DNA of 64,000 bases, from NCBI RefSeq assembly GCF_013403865.1, contig NZ_JABFDK010000010.1, positions 37,101 to 101,100 on the forward strand. The letters are read 5' to 3'. The stretch is from Winogradskyella costae. Lineage in GTDB: Bacteria > Bacteroidota > Bacteroidia > Flavobacteriales > Flavobacteriaceae. Under the pieces are notes generated by a model, which was not told the origin of the DNA, made no database searches, and saw nothing but the letters and a program-made list of their open reading frames with translations. Of this stretch, positions 7,383 to 16,239 are shown piece by piece. Made by a program: the position numbers and the translations under genes. Every line of letters starts with the position of its first letter. The first letter of the stretch is position 1.

Positions 7383-9113
7383 TTAAAAATCAAACTGATA
7401 AGTCGCACCTCCAAGAAGCTGTATACCTTGCACAGGGAAATTTGACCAACGGTTATAATTTTGGCTCGCTATGTTATTGGCTTTAACAAAAAATGATAAT
7501 TGATCATTTGCTTTATAACCTACATGCGCATTAGCATCAAAATAACTATCTAAAGTGACTGTTGTGGTAGTGGTGTTCAAAGGATTCAAAACATCAAAAT
7601 AAGTGCTTTGATCTTCACGTTCACCCACAAAGAACATACTTGCTCCCGCAAACCATTGCTCTGAAATTTGATAATCTAAAAATACAGAGGCTGTAAGGTC
7701 TGGTAAATTCCAAGCTTCAGATTCGTTATCTGTGCTGTAACCAAAGTATTCCCCTTTTACCCCTAAAGTAAAGTTTCTATTTAAATCTACATTCAACTCC
7801 CCTGCCACAGAAAACGTAGTCACATCATCATAAGCGACAAAAAATGAATTGCCATACTGATATTCTGTTAAAGCATCACTCGGCACATTGTTAGACTTGT
7901 ATAAGGCTTTATTCTTTTCAGAACTGTAACTTCCTTTTAAGCTATAGCCGATATTACTAGAAAGCTTCCCCTTAGCACCCACAAACATTTTGTACTGTTG
8001 ATCTGTTGGAATAACCAATAGCGTTGGGGATACAAATGGATTTTCGTTTACAAAATCGTAATATGAATTTTGGATTAAATCCCCTTTAAGTCCACCAAAT
8101 GCAATTAAGATCTCATCCACCAATCGGTAAGATGCTTCTATGTTTGGATAGATGAAAAATTTATTCTCACTAAATTCTGTGTCGTTAAGGTAGGCTAATT
8201 TCACACCTAAATCAATTGTTAAATCATCTTGCACCAATTGATACGATGGTGCAAATCCGAACGTGACATTACCGTAATTAATTTCACCAATATTAGAATA
8301 ATCGCGATCGAAAGTCCCGCTAATATAATCTATAGAAAACTCTGATTTGATAACAGCATCTTGCACCACAAAATCAAAGCCTGTCTTAGCAACTAATCTG
8401 TTTTCAGCAGAATCGTGGTTATCTCCAAAACGTCTAAAACGAAGACTTGCGTCTTTAACAATAGCGTCTTCAAAATCTATTTTCCCACCAACATACAAAT
8501 CGTTATACGTCTGACCTGCATCAATACCATCTAAGTCACTTTCATCATAAAAATCTTGAGGCACACCATACCAATTATAAGTTTGTAAATTAAAACCTCC
8601 ATCAACTTGCCATGTAAAATCTCTATCGCTCTTTTTATAATAAGCGTTTAACTTGGTTTTCGAAAAGTTATCATCTAACACCACATCATCAATACCACCT
8701 TGAGACGAATGGTGACTAAAATAACCACCGACATTTTCGTCTCTACTCAACTCATGGTTCAAATACACTTCACCCAAAATAGTAGTATAACTTCCAAATC
8801 CTAATGAGGCATAATTATCATATAATTTTATCGCTTTGGCTTTATCAACCGTTGCTGCTTTTCCTTTAGCTGGTGTAAACGTTGAAGCCACAGGAATAGA
8901 AAAAATATTGTACTTAATTTCCTTTTTCTTCACGGCATTAGAATCGTTCAACTTTGGATTATCTTTAATTTTAAAGGCATCCGAAATTGTTGGAGTGTAT
9001 GGTTTTATAACGTTAACCGTTTGGTCTCCAATAGTGTCTTTGGTACGTTCTTGAGCATAACTAAATGTCAGACTCAAAGTAAACATTGCTAATACTATAT
9101 ATTTAATTTTCAT
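7383..9113 (-). CDS. TonB-dependent-receptor-like outer-membrane beta-barrel protein
   Basis: 576 residues with a signal peptide (1-20, ...TFSYAQ). A linker rich in charged residues (to about residue 85) is followed by repeated amphipathic strands and a terminal strand ending in Phe (GGATYQFDF), the usual last residue of an outer-membrane barrel. Local motifs such as FVKANNIASQNYNRW resemble the last strands of TonB-dependent receptors. However, no plug domain with a typical TonB box is visible and the protein is shorter than a full receptor. It follows the TPR gene by 56 bp on the same strand, so the two probably work as a pair at the outer membrane. Ligand unknown. Confidence 0.75.
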   Translation of the reverse strand: MKIKYIVLAMFTLSLTFSYAQERTKDTIGDQTVNVIKPYTPTISDAFKIKDNPKLNDSNAVKKKEIKYNIFSIPVASTFTPAKGKAATVDKAKAIKLYDNYASLGFGSYTTILGEVYLNHELSRDENVGGYFSHHSSQGGIDDVVLDDNFSKTKLNAYYKKSDRDFTWQVDGGFNLQTYNWYGVPQDFYDESDLDGIDAGQTYNDLYVGGKIDFEDAIVKDASLRFRRFGDNHDSAENRLVAKTGFDFVVQDAVIKSEFSIDYISGTFDRDYSNIGEINYGNVTFGFAPSYQLVQDDLTIDLGVKLAYLNDTEFSENKFFIYPNIEASYRLVDEILIAFGGLKGDLIQNSYYDFVNENPFVSPTLLVIPTDQQYKMFVGAKGKLSSNIGYSLKGSYSSEKNKALYKSNNVPSDALTEYQYGNSFFVAYDDVTTFSVAGELNVDLNRNFTLGVKGEYFGYSTDNESEAWNLPDLTASVFLDYQISEQWFAGASMFFVGEREDQSTYFDVLNPLNTTTTTVTLDSYFDANAHVGYKANDQLSFFVKANNIASQNYNRWSNFPVQGIQLLGGATYQFDF

Positions 9114-9169
9114 GTGTATTAATTTGATTGAAAATAAGTTTAACGCTAATTAAATTGTCTTAATGTTTA

Positions 9170-12100
9170 TTAATTATCGTCTGTTTCGATTGATGAATTC
9201 GTCTTCGCTTCCTCTGCTTTTATTTTGTTTAATTCTACTTTAGCTTCATTGACAACATCTGTGAAATCTGGGAAGTTACTAATCACGCTTTCTAAAATAT
9301 AAGTCGCCTGAAACGCATCTCCTAAAGCATAGAAGTTCTTCGCCATAACTACCAATCCTTTTGCACTAAACAATTTATAGCTACCATAATCCTTAGCTAA
9401 TTTTTGAATGGTTGTATTTGAAGCTTCGTAATCACCTGCTTTGTTTTTAAAATAACCATTGTAGAATAAAGCTTCCGCAGCAACGCTTCCTGTCGCTATT
9501 TTTTCAACTTCAGCATAAGCTATTTTTGCCTTGGCTTCATTCCCTGTTTCAATCGCAGAACGTGCAATCGTTAATTTAGCATCACTCTTAACTTTGTTAT
9601 CTAATTTTGAATTGCTCAATACTTTTTCAGCATAGCTTTCTGCCTTAACGTAATCTTCGGTTTGGTAATAAGCGTTCATTAAATTGGACTGTGCATAAAC
9701 TACATTCTGAGGATAATCAGCTTCTTGCTCTAAACGTTTTAATACAGGAATGGCTTTTTCCCAATTAGAAGTGCTTAAATAAATCTCGGTAAGTTTTACA
9801 ATCGCTTGTTCTGTGTACTCACTTTTTGAAGCCTCAACAACAGCCTTATAATGTGGCTGTGCATTATCTAACAATTGTTTTTTATAGTACAATTGCGCTA
9901 AATAAAAATGTGCTTTTAGATTATGAATCCCTTTTGGAAACTGCGTCAAATAGTTATTAAATTGACGGATGGCTTTATCTGTTTCATTATCTAAATATGG
10001 CTTTTCTGCTGCTAAATAGGTGGTATTATCTAAGTCAACATCAGAAATCTCAACATAATCTAACGTTCTTACCCAAGTTGCATATTCATCTACTTTACCT
10101 AAATCGATATAAATTAAACGTACTGTAGAAACTGCCTGGACCGCTTCACCAGAACCCGGAAAATCAGTCGCTACTTTTTTGAATTTTGTCAATGCACGTG
10201 TGTTATCGTTGCCATTATAATACACTAAACCTTGACGCAATAAGGCTTTTGATGTAAAGGCACTTGTTTTGTATTCCGAGTTTAAGCGATCATACGTTTG
10301 CATGGCCTTATCTGTATCGTTAGATTTTACGTACGAATTTGCTAACTCATACATGGCATCATCTCGTAATGCTGATTTTGGATAGGTGTTTATAAACGAT
10401 TGTAACGCTGAAATCTTATCAGAACCTTTTCCTAAATACCCTTCGCTCATCGCTACTTGAAACGCTGCGTAATCCGTTTCAATTTCATTAATTTGAATCG
10501 CTTTTTTATAAGCATCAATGGCATTATCATATTTACTAGACACAAAATAACCATCTGCCAATCTTAAATAAGCATCATTTTGACGCAATTTGTCATTCTG
10601 CTTTTGAGCTATAAATTTTTCAAAATAGTTTGAAGAATTCGTATAATCCTTCAATTTAAAATACGTGTATGCTAAATTATAATTGAGGTTTTCATTTTCA
10701 GCTAAACTTGAAGATTCGCTAAAGCCATCAAACTGCTTAAATCCAATTAAAGCAGCGTTGTAGTTGCTTAAATTGTATTCCGTTTCGGCTTTCCAAAACG
10801 TAGCTTTAGCCACAAAAATTGGATCTCTTGGTTCTTTTAGAGAGCCATTAAAAAGTGTTAAAGCATCGTTGTATTTGTTTTCATTGTACAATTCTACGGC
10901 TCTAAAAAATGCTACTTTTTGATAAGCTGCTTTATTTTCAAAACTATTTTTACCTTTTAAAAGTTCTAAGGCTTCCTTATAATTCTTTGAAGTAATGTAT
11001 GAATCTATTAATAAGGTTTCAACTTCATCTTTGTAATTTGTGTTTGGATATTGTTTTAAATACCCCGTTAACACCTGAGGAACGGATTGGTATGGATTTC
11101 CAATATCATAACTAATCTTCGCATAATTTAACCACGCATCTTCTTGAATTTTTAAATCAAAATCCATTTGTGATGCATTTCTAAACGCGTTTAACGCTTC
11201 TGGTTTCTTCTCTAAATTAATATAACTCTCACCCAAATGGTAATAAGCATTCTGAGCTACTGGATTATTTCCACCTATAATTTTATTGAATTCTGAAATC
11301 GCACTTTCAAAATCGTTTTGTTTGTAATATGCATAGCCTAATTGGTAGTAATCAGTATTATTCCATTTTCTATCTTTTCCTTTATATTCTTTTAAATAGG
11401 GAATAGCTTCTGCATACTTCTCAAGATTAAAATAGCTTTCACCAATAATTTTAGATAACTCAGACTTTTCAGCAGCGTTACTTTTTGGTAATTGTGCTTC
11501 GGCAAGTTCAATGGCTTTCTCAAATTTTCCTAATTTGAAATTTAAATCAGCTTGATAATAAGACAACTTCTCTTTGTACTTTTCGTTATCACTAACTTGG
11601 TCAAAATACTCATTAGCTTTATCGTAATCGTCGCCTTGATACGCCATAAAACCAATATAATACTTGGCTTGCGAGCCGTATTCTTTAGAATTTATAACAC
11701 GGTTAAAATACTTAGCGGCTTTCTTCTCGTCTTTAGTTGAATATAAGGCATAACCATAGTTAAAATTGAAACGCTCTTTCTCGACTTGTGCCATATTGCG
11801 TTCATCCACTTTATCATACCATTTGCGTGCATAGGCATATTTTCCGTTGTTAAAATAATAATCGGCAACATCTAAAAATGCTGTATTTCGTTTGGTACTT
11901 GTCGGATAGTCTTCTACAAATTCTGTAATAAGATTATCGGCATTATTTTGATTTAAACGCACTGCACAATTCGCTATATAATAAGCGCAATCGGATTCTA
12001 TTGTGGCATCGTTTGTATTTAACTTTACATCGTCGAATAAAGTTTGGGCTGCTTTAAATTGCTTGTTATTATATAAAGTCAATGCCTTTTGATAATCTTG

Positions 12101-12193
12101 GAACTCATTGGTATAAATCGCAGATTTTTGCGCTATAGCAAGTGAAGAAAATACAAGAAAAACGATGATTAATTGTTTTTTAAAGAACATCAT
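9170..12193 (-). CDS. Large exported tetratricopeptide-repeat protein
   Basis: 1007 residues with a signal peptide (to about residue 22, SSLAIAQ). The remainder is almost entirely TPR-like helix pairs; repeated signatures include YYLGESYINLEKKPEALNAF, AYYKQNDFESAISEF and YELANSYVKSNDTDKAMQTY. The pattern resembles the YfiO/YbgF type of periplasmic TPR scaffold. Such proteins usually hold partners together rather than catalyse. The barrel protein gene lies 56 bp downstream on the same strand, so the TPR protein may be the periplasmic partner of that barrel; this is an inference from gene order. The second codon is also ATG and could be the real start. Confidence 0.85.
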   Translation of the reverse strand: MMFFKKQLIIVFLVFSSLAIAQKSAIYTNEFQDYQKALTLYNNKQFKAAQTLFDDVKLNTNDATIESDCAYYIANCAVRLNQNNADNLITEFVEDYPTSTKRNTAFLDVADYYFNNGKYAYARKWYDKVDERNMAQVEKERFNFNYGYALYSTKDEKKAAKYFNRVINSKEYGSQAKYYIGFMAYQGDDYDKANEYFDQVSDNEKYKEKLSYYQADLNFKLGKFEKAIELAEAQLPKSNAAEKSELSKIIGESYFNLEKYAEAIPYLKEYKGKDRKWNNTDYYQLGYAYYKQNDFESAISEFNKIIGGNNPVAQNAYYHLGESYINLEKKPEALNAFRNASQMDFDLKIQEDAWLNYAKISYDIGNPYQSVPQVLTGYLKQYPNTNYKDEVETLLIDSYITSKNYKEALELLKGKNSFENKAAYQKVAFFRAVELYNENKYNDALTLFNGSLKEPRDPIFVAKATFWKAETEYNLSNYNAALIGFKQFDGFSESSSLAENENLNYNLAYTYFKLKDYTNSSNYFEKFIAQKQNDKLRQNDAYLRLADGYFVSSKYDNAIDAYKKAIQINEIETDYAAFQVAMSEGYLGKGSDKISALQSFINTYPKSALRDDAMYELANSYVKSNDTDKAMQTYDRLNSEYKTSAFTSKALLRQGLVYYNGNDNTRALTKFKKVATDFPGSGEAVQAVSTVRLIYIDLGKVDEYATWVRTLDYVEISDVDLDNTTYLAAEKPYLDNETDKAIRQFNNYLTQFPKGIHNLKAHFYLAQLYYKKQLLDNAQPHYKAVVEASKSEYTEQAIVKLTEIYLSTSNWEKAIPVLKRLEQEADYPQNVVYAQSNLMNAYYQTEDYVKAESYAEKVLSNSKLDNKVKSDAKLTIARSAIETGNEAKAKIAYAEVEKIATGSVAAEALFYNGYFKNKAGDYEASNTTIQKLAKDYGSYKLFSAKGLVVMAKNFYALGDAFQATYILESVISNFPDFTDVVNEAKVELNKIKAEEAKTNSSIETDDN

Positions 12194-12228
12194 TTGTTAA
12201 GTGTTTTATTGATGATTTTATGTTGTGG

Positions 12229-12236
12229 CAAATATA
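12229..12236 (-). promoter_or_regulatory. Candidate -7 element upstream of the TPR gene
   Basis: On the minus strand the bases are TATATTTG, a perfect match to the Bacteroidota -7 consensus TAnnTTTG, 35 bp before the TPR start codon. No convincing TTTG -33 element lies at the usual distance, so this is a partial match. Confidence 0.45.
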
Positions 12237-12412
12237 ATTCAATACCAAATCTATAACGATAGAAAACGCTTATAATTATACACGGAGTTATTAAATATCT
12301 ATTTAACGTAAGCATCTGTGGTTATCGCTATGTAAAACAACTAATGAACTGTTGTAGAAGTTTGTAATGACATTGGGAGATTAGGTTTTTAAGTTCTATT
12401 TTTACATCTCGT

Positions 12413-12452
12413 AAAACCAGTGCTTTTATTAACGATAGCTACTGGTTTTTTA
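12413..12452 (+). terminator. Terminator-like hairpin upstream of trpA (possible attenuator)
   Basis: AAAACCAGT at 12413-12421 pairs with ACTGGTTTT at 12441-12449, with a 19-base loop, and the second arm runs on into T residues (ACTGGTTTTTTAG). There is no plus-strand gene upstream for it to terminate: the neighbour is the divergent TPR gene. It therefore lies in the leader of trpA, about 75 bp before the preferred start, where a conditional terminator would control the gene. No Trp-codon-rich leader peptide was found. Confidence 0.5.
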
Positions 12453-12526
12453 GTAATTGATTCAAACACCCAAGTCACTTCTGAAATTTTAAAAACTGCA
12501 GAATTGATTTGATAAAAACATATATT

Positions 12527-13297
12527 TTGAATAGAATAAATAAAAAGCTAAACGAAAGTCATAAACTATTATCTATATATTTTACAGCTGGCTATCCCAA
12601 TGCAAACGACACTGTTACCATAATTGAAAGCTTAGAAAAAAGTGGTGTCGATATGCTAGAAATCGGATTACCTTTTAGTGATCCACTTGCTGATGGGCCA
12701 ACCATACAAGCAAGTTCTACAGAAGCTTTAAAAAACGGAATGACAAGCGAATTGCTATTTGAACAACTGAAAGATATTCGGAAAACGGTATCCATTCCAT
12801 TGATCATTATGGGGTATTTTAATCCGATGCTACAATATGGTGTTGAAGCCTTCTGTAAAAAATGTAAAGAGGTTGGGATTGATGGACTCATCATTCCTGA
12901 TTTACCCGTAGATGTTTACCATTCAGAATACAAAGCTACGTTTGAAAAATATGGTTTAATTAATGTGCTTTTAATTACGCCTCAAACGTCTGAAGAACGC
13001 ATTCGTTATATCGATTCTGTTTCTAACGGTTTTATTTATATGGTAAGTTCTGCAAGTGTAACAGGAAGTAATTCTGGCTTTAGCAACACACAAACCGATT
13101 ACTTTAAACGCATCGCAGACATGAAATTAAAAAACCCTCAAATTGTAGGTTTTGGTATTTCAGATAATGAAACATTTACACAAGCCACCCAATATGGAAA
13201 AGGTGCTATTATTGGTAGTGCTTTTATTAAATATATAACATCGAATGGTATTGAAAATAGTGATAAGTTTATCACATCAATCCGTTCTAAGTCTTAA
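12527..13297 (+). CDS. trpA: Tryptophan synthase alpha chain (TTG start)
   Basis: 256 residues. TrpA splits indole-3-glycerol phosphate into indole and glyceraldehyde 3-phosphate and passes the indole to TrpB. The catalytic acids are present: Glu45 in MLEIGLPFSDPLADGP (equivalent to E. coli Glu49) and Asp56 (equivalent to Asp60). FIYMVSSASVTGS and GFGISDN are also typical. The frame is open back to a TTG at 12509, but the family N-terminus (NRINKKL...LLSIYFTAGYP) fits the TTG at 12527; there is no ATG nearby. TrpA is normally the last gene of a trp operon, but here no other trp gene is adjacent on either side. Confidence 0.93.
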   Translation: MNRINKKLNESHKLLSIYFTAGYPNANDTVTIIESLEKSGVDMLEIGLPFSDPLADGPTIQASSTEALKNGMTSELLFEQLKDIRKTVSIPLIIMGYFNPMLQYGVEAFCKKCKEVGIDGLIIPDLPVDVYHSEYKATFEKYGLINVLLITPQTSEERIRYIDSVSNGFIYMVSSASVTGSNSGFSNTQTDYFKRIADMKLKNPQIVGFGISDNETFTQATQYGKGAIIGSAFIKYITSNGIENSDKFITSIRSKS

Positions 13298-13394
13298 AAT
13301 AGTTTAACATTTACTTTCAAGATTTTATGAAAGCATTATGAGACTAAAGGCCTTATTTGTTTTATATTATGATGAATCTAAAAAATGATAAATC

Positions 13395-13538
13395 ATGGGA
13401 ATTATAAAAGACAGAAAGAAATTTAAGGTAAGTAAAACACAGTCAAATCCAACAAATCCGACGGGTAATGTAAATCAAAAAACAAATGATTTTGACATTG
13501 ATAAGTCAACTATAAAAAGTCAACAGACTAAAAAGTAA
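13395..13538 (+). CDS. Small basic hypothetical protein, 47 residues
   Basis: An open frame of 47 codons starting MGIIKDRKKFKVSKTQSN and ending KSQQTKK. It is Lys, Gln, Asn and Thr rich, with no membrane segment and no motif recognised. It lies 98 bp after trpA on the same strand and 22 bp before a strong terminator, so it could be the last gene of the trpA transcript. The ATG and a defined terminator behind it support a real gene, but the composition is also what a chance AT-rich frame gives. Confidence 0.4.
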   Translation: MGIIKDRKKFKVSKTQSNPTNPTGNVNQKTNDFDIDKSTIKSQQTKK

Positions 13539-13559
13539 GTCTCAATCATTAAAAATTAT

Positions 13560-13595
13560 AAAGTCTATTCATATCTTTGAATAGACTTTTTTTTT
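13560..13595 (+). terminator. Strong intrinsic terminator after the trpA region
   Basis: Perfect 12-bp stem: AAAGTCTATTCA (13560-13571) pairs with TGAATAGACTTT (13578-13589), 6-base loop, then T through 13595. The next gene starts at 13599, only three bases after the T run. Confidence 0.88.
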
Positions 13596-13598
13596 ATT

Positions 13599-13832
13599 AT
13601 GAAATTACTAAACGATTGGAAACTTGTTATTCTGCTGTGCCTAACCTTAGGCTTAGCTCCATTTTTTCCTGAACCGCATCTTCTAGGTAAAATTCAATGG
13701 ATTGTTGGTGGAGCCATTGGCATGACTATAAGAGATTGGTTTGACATTTTGTTTCATGGGTTTCCGTTTATTCTTTTGTTCCGGCTCGTAATTTTAAAAA
13801 TGACACCAGCAACATCTGATACTAAAAAGTAG
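13599..13832 (+). CDS. Small conserved membrane protein, 77 residues
   Basis: 77 residues with hydrophobic segments at about 8-24 (LVILLCLTLGLAPFFP), 32-46 and 48-66, separated by a DWFD turn. Similar small proteins beginning MKLL.DWKLV.LLCLTLGLAPFFPEPH are known to me from other Flavobacteriia, often loosely labelled as transporter components; no function is established. The start codon is three bases after a terminator T run, so there is almost no room for a separate leader. The gene may depend on read-through or have a promoter overlapping the hairpin. Confidence 0.7.
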   Translation: MKLLNDWKLVILLCLTLGLAPFFPEPHLLGKIQWIVGGAIGMTIRDWFDILFHGFPFILLFRLVILKMTPATSDTKK

Positions 13833-14145
13833 ATTAGTTAGAATACCACATTTGAATATCCCGTTCATTATTTTTATATACATGTGTCTTACATGGAATT
13901 TTAAAGTAATCAATCGTATAAAATATTAGAAACCTAGGCGCATACGCTTAATCCTTACTCTAAAATTCATTTAAGAAACCTCATTTTATTCAAAAGAATA
14001 ATAAATTTATAAGTAACTAAAAACAATACACTTAAGACACATATACTCATCATTCATTAAAAATATTACAATACCAACACGACTCTATTTAAAATTAAAG
14101 TATATATTTAACCCTTATTAACTTAACCAATTAAAACTTAATTTT
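13833..14145. other. Intergenic region, 313 bp
   Basis: AT-rich sequence upstream of the DUF805 gene. No RNA gene, long inverted repeat or small open frame with support was seen. It presumably holds the DUF805 promoter, but no full TTTG-TAnnTTTG pair could be placed. Confidence 0.5.
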
Positions 14146-14532
14146 ATGGAATGGTATTTAAAAGTCGTAAAAGATAATTACGCAAATTTCACAGGACGCG
14201 CTAGGCGTCAAGAGTACTGGATGTTTGTATTGTTTAATCTAATTTTTGTAATCGGTGTCGCAGTAGTCTCTGGTGTATTAACAGCGCTTACAGACGTTGC
14301 TGCATTTGCATCTCTTTATGTTATCTATGTTCTAGGAATTATTATACCTAGTTTAGCTGTCGCTGTAAGACGATTACATGATGTAGGTAAAAGTGGTTGG
14401 TTTTACTTTATTTCTTTAATACCTTTAATAGGAGGTATTTGGTTGATTATTCTTTTTGCAACAGAAGGAGATAAAGGACCTAATTCTTATGGAGCTGATC
14501 CAAAGCAAGAAAATCAACAAGCTATAGTTTAA
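14146..14532 (+). CDS. DUF805 family inner-membrane protein
   Basis: 128 residues. The DUF805 (YhaH/YhaI) signature is clear: a start MEWYLKVVKDNYANFTGRA, the motif RRQEYWMF, later VRRLHDVGKSGW, and a C-terminal membrane helix followed by EGDKGPNSYG. Hydrophobic segments are at about 25-43, 50-70 and 86-107. The family is widespread in bacterial inner membranes; no molecular function is established. It is a single gene with its own upstream region. Confidence 0.93.
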   Translation: MEWYLKVVKDNYANFTGRARRQEYWMFVLFNLIFVIGVAVVSGVLTALTDVAAFASLYVIYVLGIIIPSLAVAVRRLHDVGKSGWFYFISLIPLIGGIWLIILFATEGDKGPNSYGADPKQENQQAIV

Positions 14533-14603
14533 TAAAACGAAACCTTATTATATTTTATGCCTATTCATATTTAATGGATAGGCATTTTAAATTAAATCAT
14601 AGT

Positions 14604-15056
14604 ATGCCATTAAATATTGTACTTATAGAACCTGAAATTCCAAATAACACTGGCAATATTGGTCGACTAGCTTTAGCGTCTGGCTCAAAATTACATTTAG
14701 TAAAACCATTTGGGTTTGAAATTGACGACAAGCGTTTAAAACGTGCAGGACTCGATTATTGGCAACATCTAGAAGTTATATACTACGACAATATTGATGC
14801 GTTCTTCGCACAAAACAAAAGCGCCAAAATGGTGTTTTTATCTAGTCATGGCACCAATGATCATTGGGATATTGCATTTGAAGAGGATATGTTTTTAGTT
14901 TTTGGAAAAGAATCTGTTGGTTTACCTAAACCCTTAATAGAACGCCATAAAACGCAACTTTTTAAAATCCCACTCTATAGCGATTCTATACGGAGCTTAA
15001 ATTTAGCCAACGCCGTTGGTATCGTTGTATATGAAGGTTTAAGACAAATAAAATAG
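14604..15056 (+). CDS. trmL: tRNA (cytidine(34)-2'-O)-methyltransferase TrmL
   Basis: 150 residues, the usual length of the shortest SpoU/TrmH-type enzymes. TrmL methylates the ribose of the wobble base of tRNA-Leu. The three knotted-fold motifs are visible: NNTGNIGRLA (motif 1), VFGKESVGLP (motif 2) and IPLYSDSIRSLNLANAVGIV (motif 3). A longer frame begins at 14574, but family members begin PLNIVLIEPEIPNNTGN, so the ATG at 14604-14606 is chosen. It is on the same strand as DUF805 upstream and YitT downstream. Confidence 0.92.
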   Translation: MPLNIVLIEPEIPNNTGNIGRLALASGSKLHLVKPFGFEIDDKRLKRAGLDYWQHLEVIYYDNIDAFFAQNKSAKMVFLSSHGTNDHWDIAFEEDMFLVFGKESVGLPKPLIERHKTQLFKIPLYSDSIRSLNLANAVGIVVYEGLRQIK

Positions 15057-15175
15057 AGACTTACACCTTATTGCAACGTTACACGTGTGGTTTTAAATAT
15101 AATTCTAAATAACTTTTATAAATCAATCACATTGCAAATGGTTTTTGTAACTTTTCCTGAACAAAAACCTATCAC

Positions 15176-16066
15176 TTGAAACACTCAAAAACTTATAATT
15201 TTTTTTCAGAATTTGGCCAAATTGTCCTAGGCATTGTATTGGCTAGTGTTGGTTTAAAAGCCTTTTTATTACCGAATGGTTTTATGGATGGTGGTGTAAC
15301 CGGAATAGCACTATTGGTAAACAGACTCATTGGCGTAAATGTTTCACTGCTATTAGTTATCTTCAGTTTACCATTTCTAATTCTTGGCTATTATACGGTT
15401 TCGAAACGTATTGTTATTAAATCCATACTTAGTATTCTTGGTTTTGCATCTTTAATTCATTTTGGAGATTATGGAACTATTACCGATGATAAACTACTCA
15501 TTTCAATCTTTGGAGGCTTATGTTTAGGTGGAGGTATTGGCATTGCTATTAGAAACGGATCGGTTTTAGATGGCTCAGAGATACTAGGGATTTACCTTAA
15601 TGATAAATTTGGATTAAGCATTGGTAGAGTTATCCTTATGTTCAACATTGTATTATTTAGTATTACCGCAATGGTTGTTTCGTTAGAAATAGCCCTATAT
15701 TCTATTCTCACCTATATTGTTACAGCAAAAGTGACAGATTTGACCATAGAGGGCTTTGAAGATTTTATTGGTGTTACGATTGTCTCTAATGAATATGCAG
15801 CCATAAAGCATGCTATTATGATTGAATTAGGCGTTGGTTTAACAACTTACAAAGGTTCTAAAGGGTTTGGAAGCAATGGACCTCAACAAGATTTTGATAT
15901 TATTCATACCATAATTAACCGTATTGACATAAAGAAAATGCATCGTATTATTGAAGACATAGACGAAAATGCTTTTATCGTAGAGTTTGATGTTAACAAC
16001 GTAAAAGGTGGGGTTTTACGACACTACTTAGATAAGAAGAAAGGCAAAACCTTAGGAAAAATATGA
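15176..16066 (+). CDS. YitT family membrane protein (DUF161 + DUF2179), TTG start
   Basis: 296 residues. The N-terminal part has five or six membrane segments with the YitT-type sequence GIVLASVGLKAFLLPNGFMD. The C-terminal cytosolic DUF2179 domain starts near residue 205 (EYAAIKHAIMIELGVG) and includes GVGLTTYKGSKG. Family members are thought to be membrane transporters or regulators but have no agreed function. There is no ATG near the N-terminus; the frame starts at the TTG at 15176, which gives MKHSKTYNFFSEFGQ, consistent with homologue length. Confidence 0.87.
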   Translation: MKHSKTYNFFSEFGQIVLGIVLASVGLKAFLLPNGFMDGGVTGIALLVNRLIGVNVSLLLVIFSLPFLILGYYTVSKRIVIKSILSILGFASLIHFGDYGTITDDKLLISIFGGLCLGGGIGIAIRNGSVLDGSEILGIYLNDKFGLSIGRVILMFNIVLFSITAMVVSLEIALYSILTYIVTAKVTDLTIEGFEDFIGVTIVSNEYAAIKHAIMIELGVGLTTYKGSKGFGSNGPQQDFDIIHTIINRIDIKKMHRIIEDIDENAFIVEFDVNNVKGGVLRHYLDKKKGKTLGKI

Positions 16067-16239
16067 AACACCCATAACCAACTTTACTTCATTATGTCAA
16101 TGTTAACATGGACGAACCGTGTGAACGTTGAAAAATAGTAGAAATAAACACATGAAACGAGCATGTTCAAAATTTCATCACTCAAGGGAATGATAAATAG
16201 CGAACAGCATGTGTCCAGAATAAAGAATAAAGAAAACAC

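Noticed and set aside
12384..12513. A short frame ending in ...VTSEILKTAELI across the hairpin upstream of trpA, considered as a leader peptide or trpB remnant.
   Set aside because: It has no ATG, no tryptophan codons and no resemblance to the end of TrpB.
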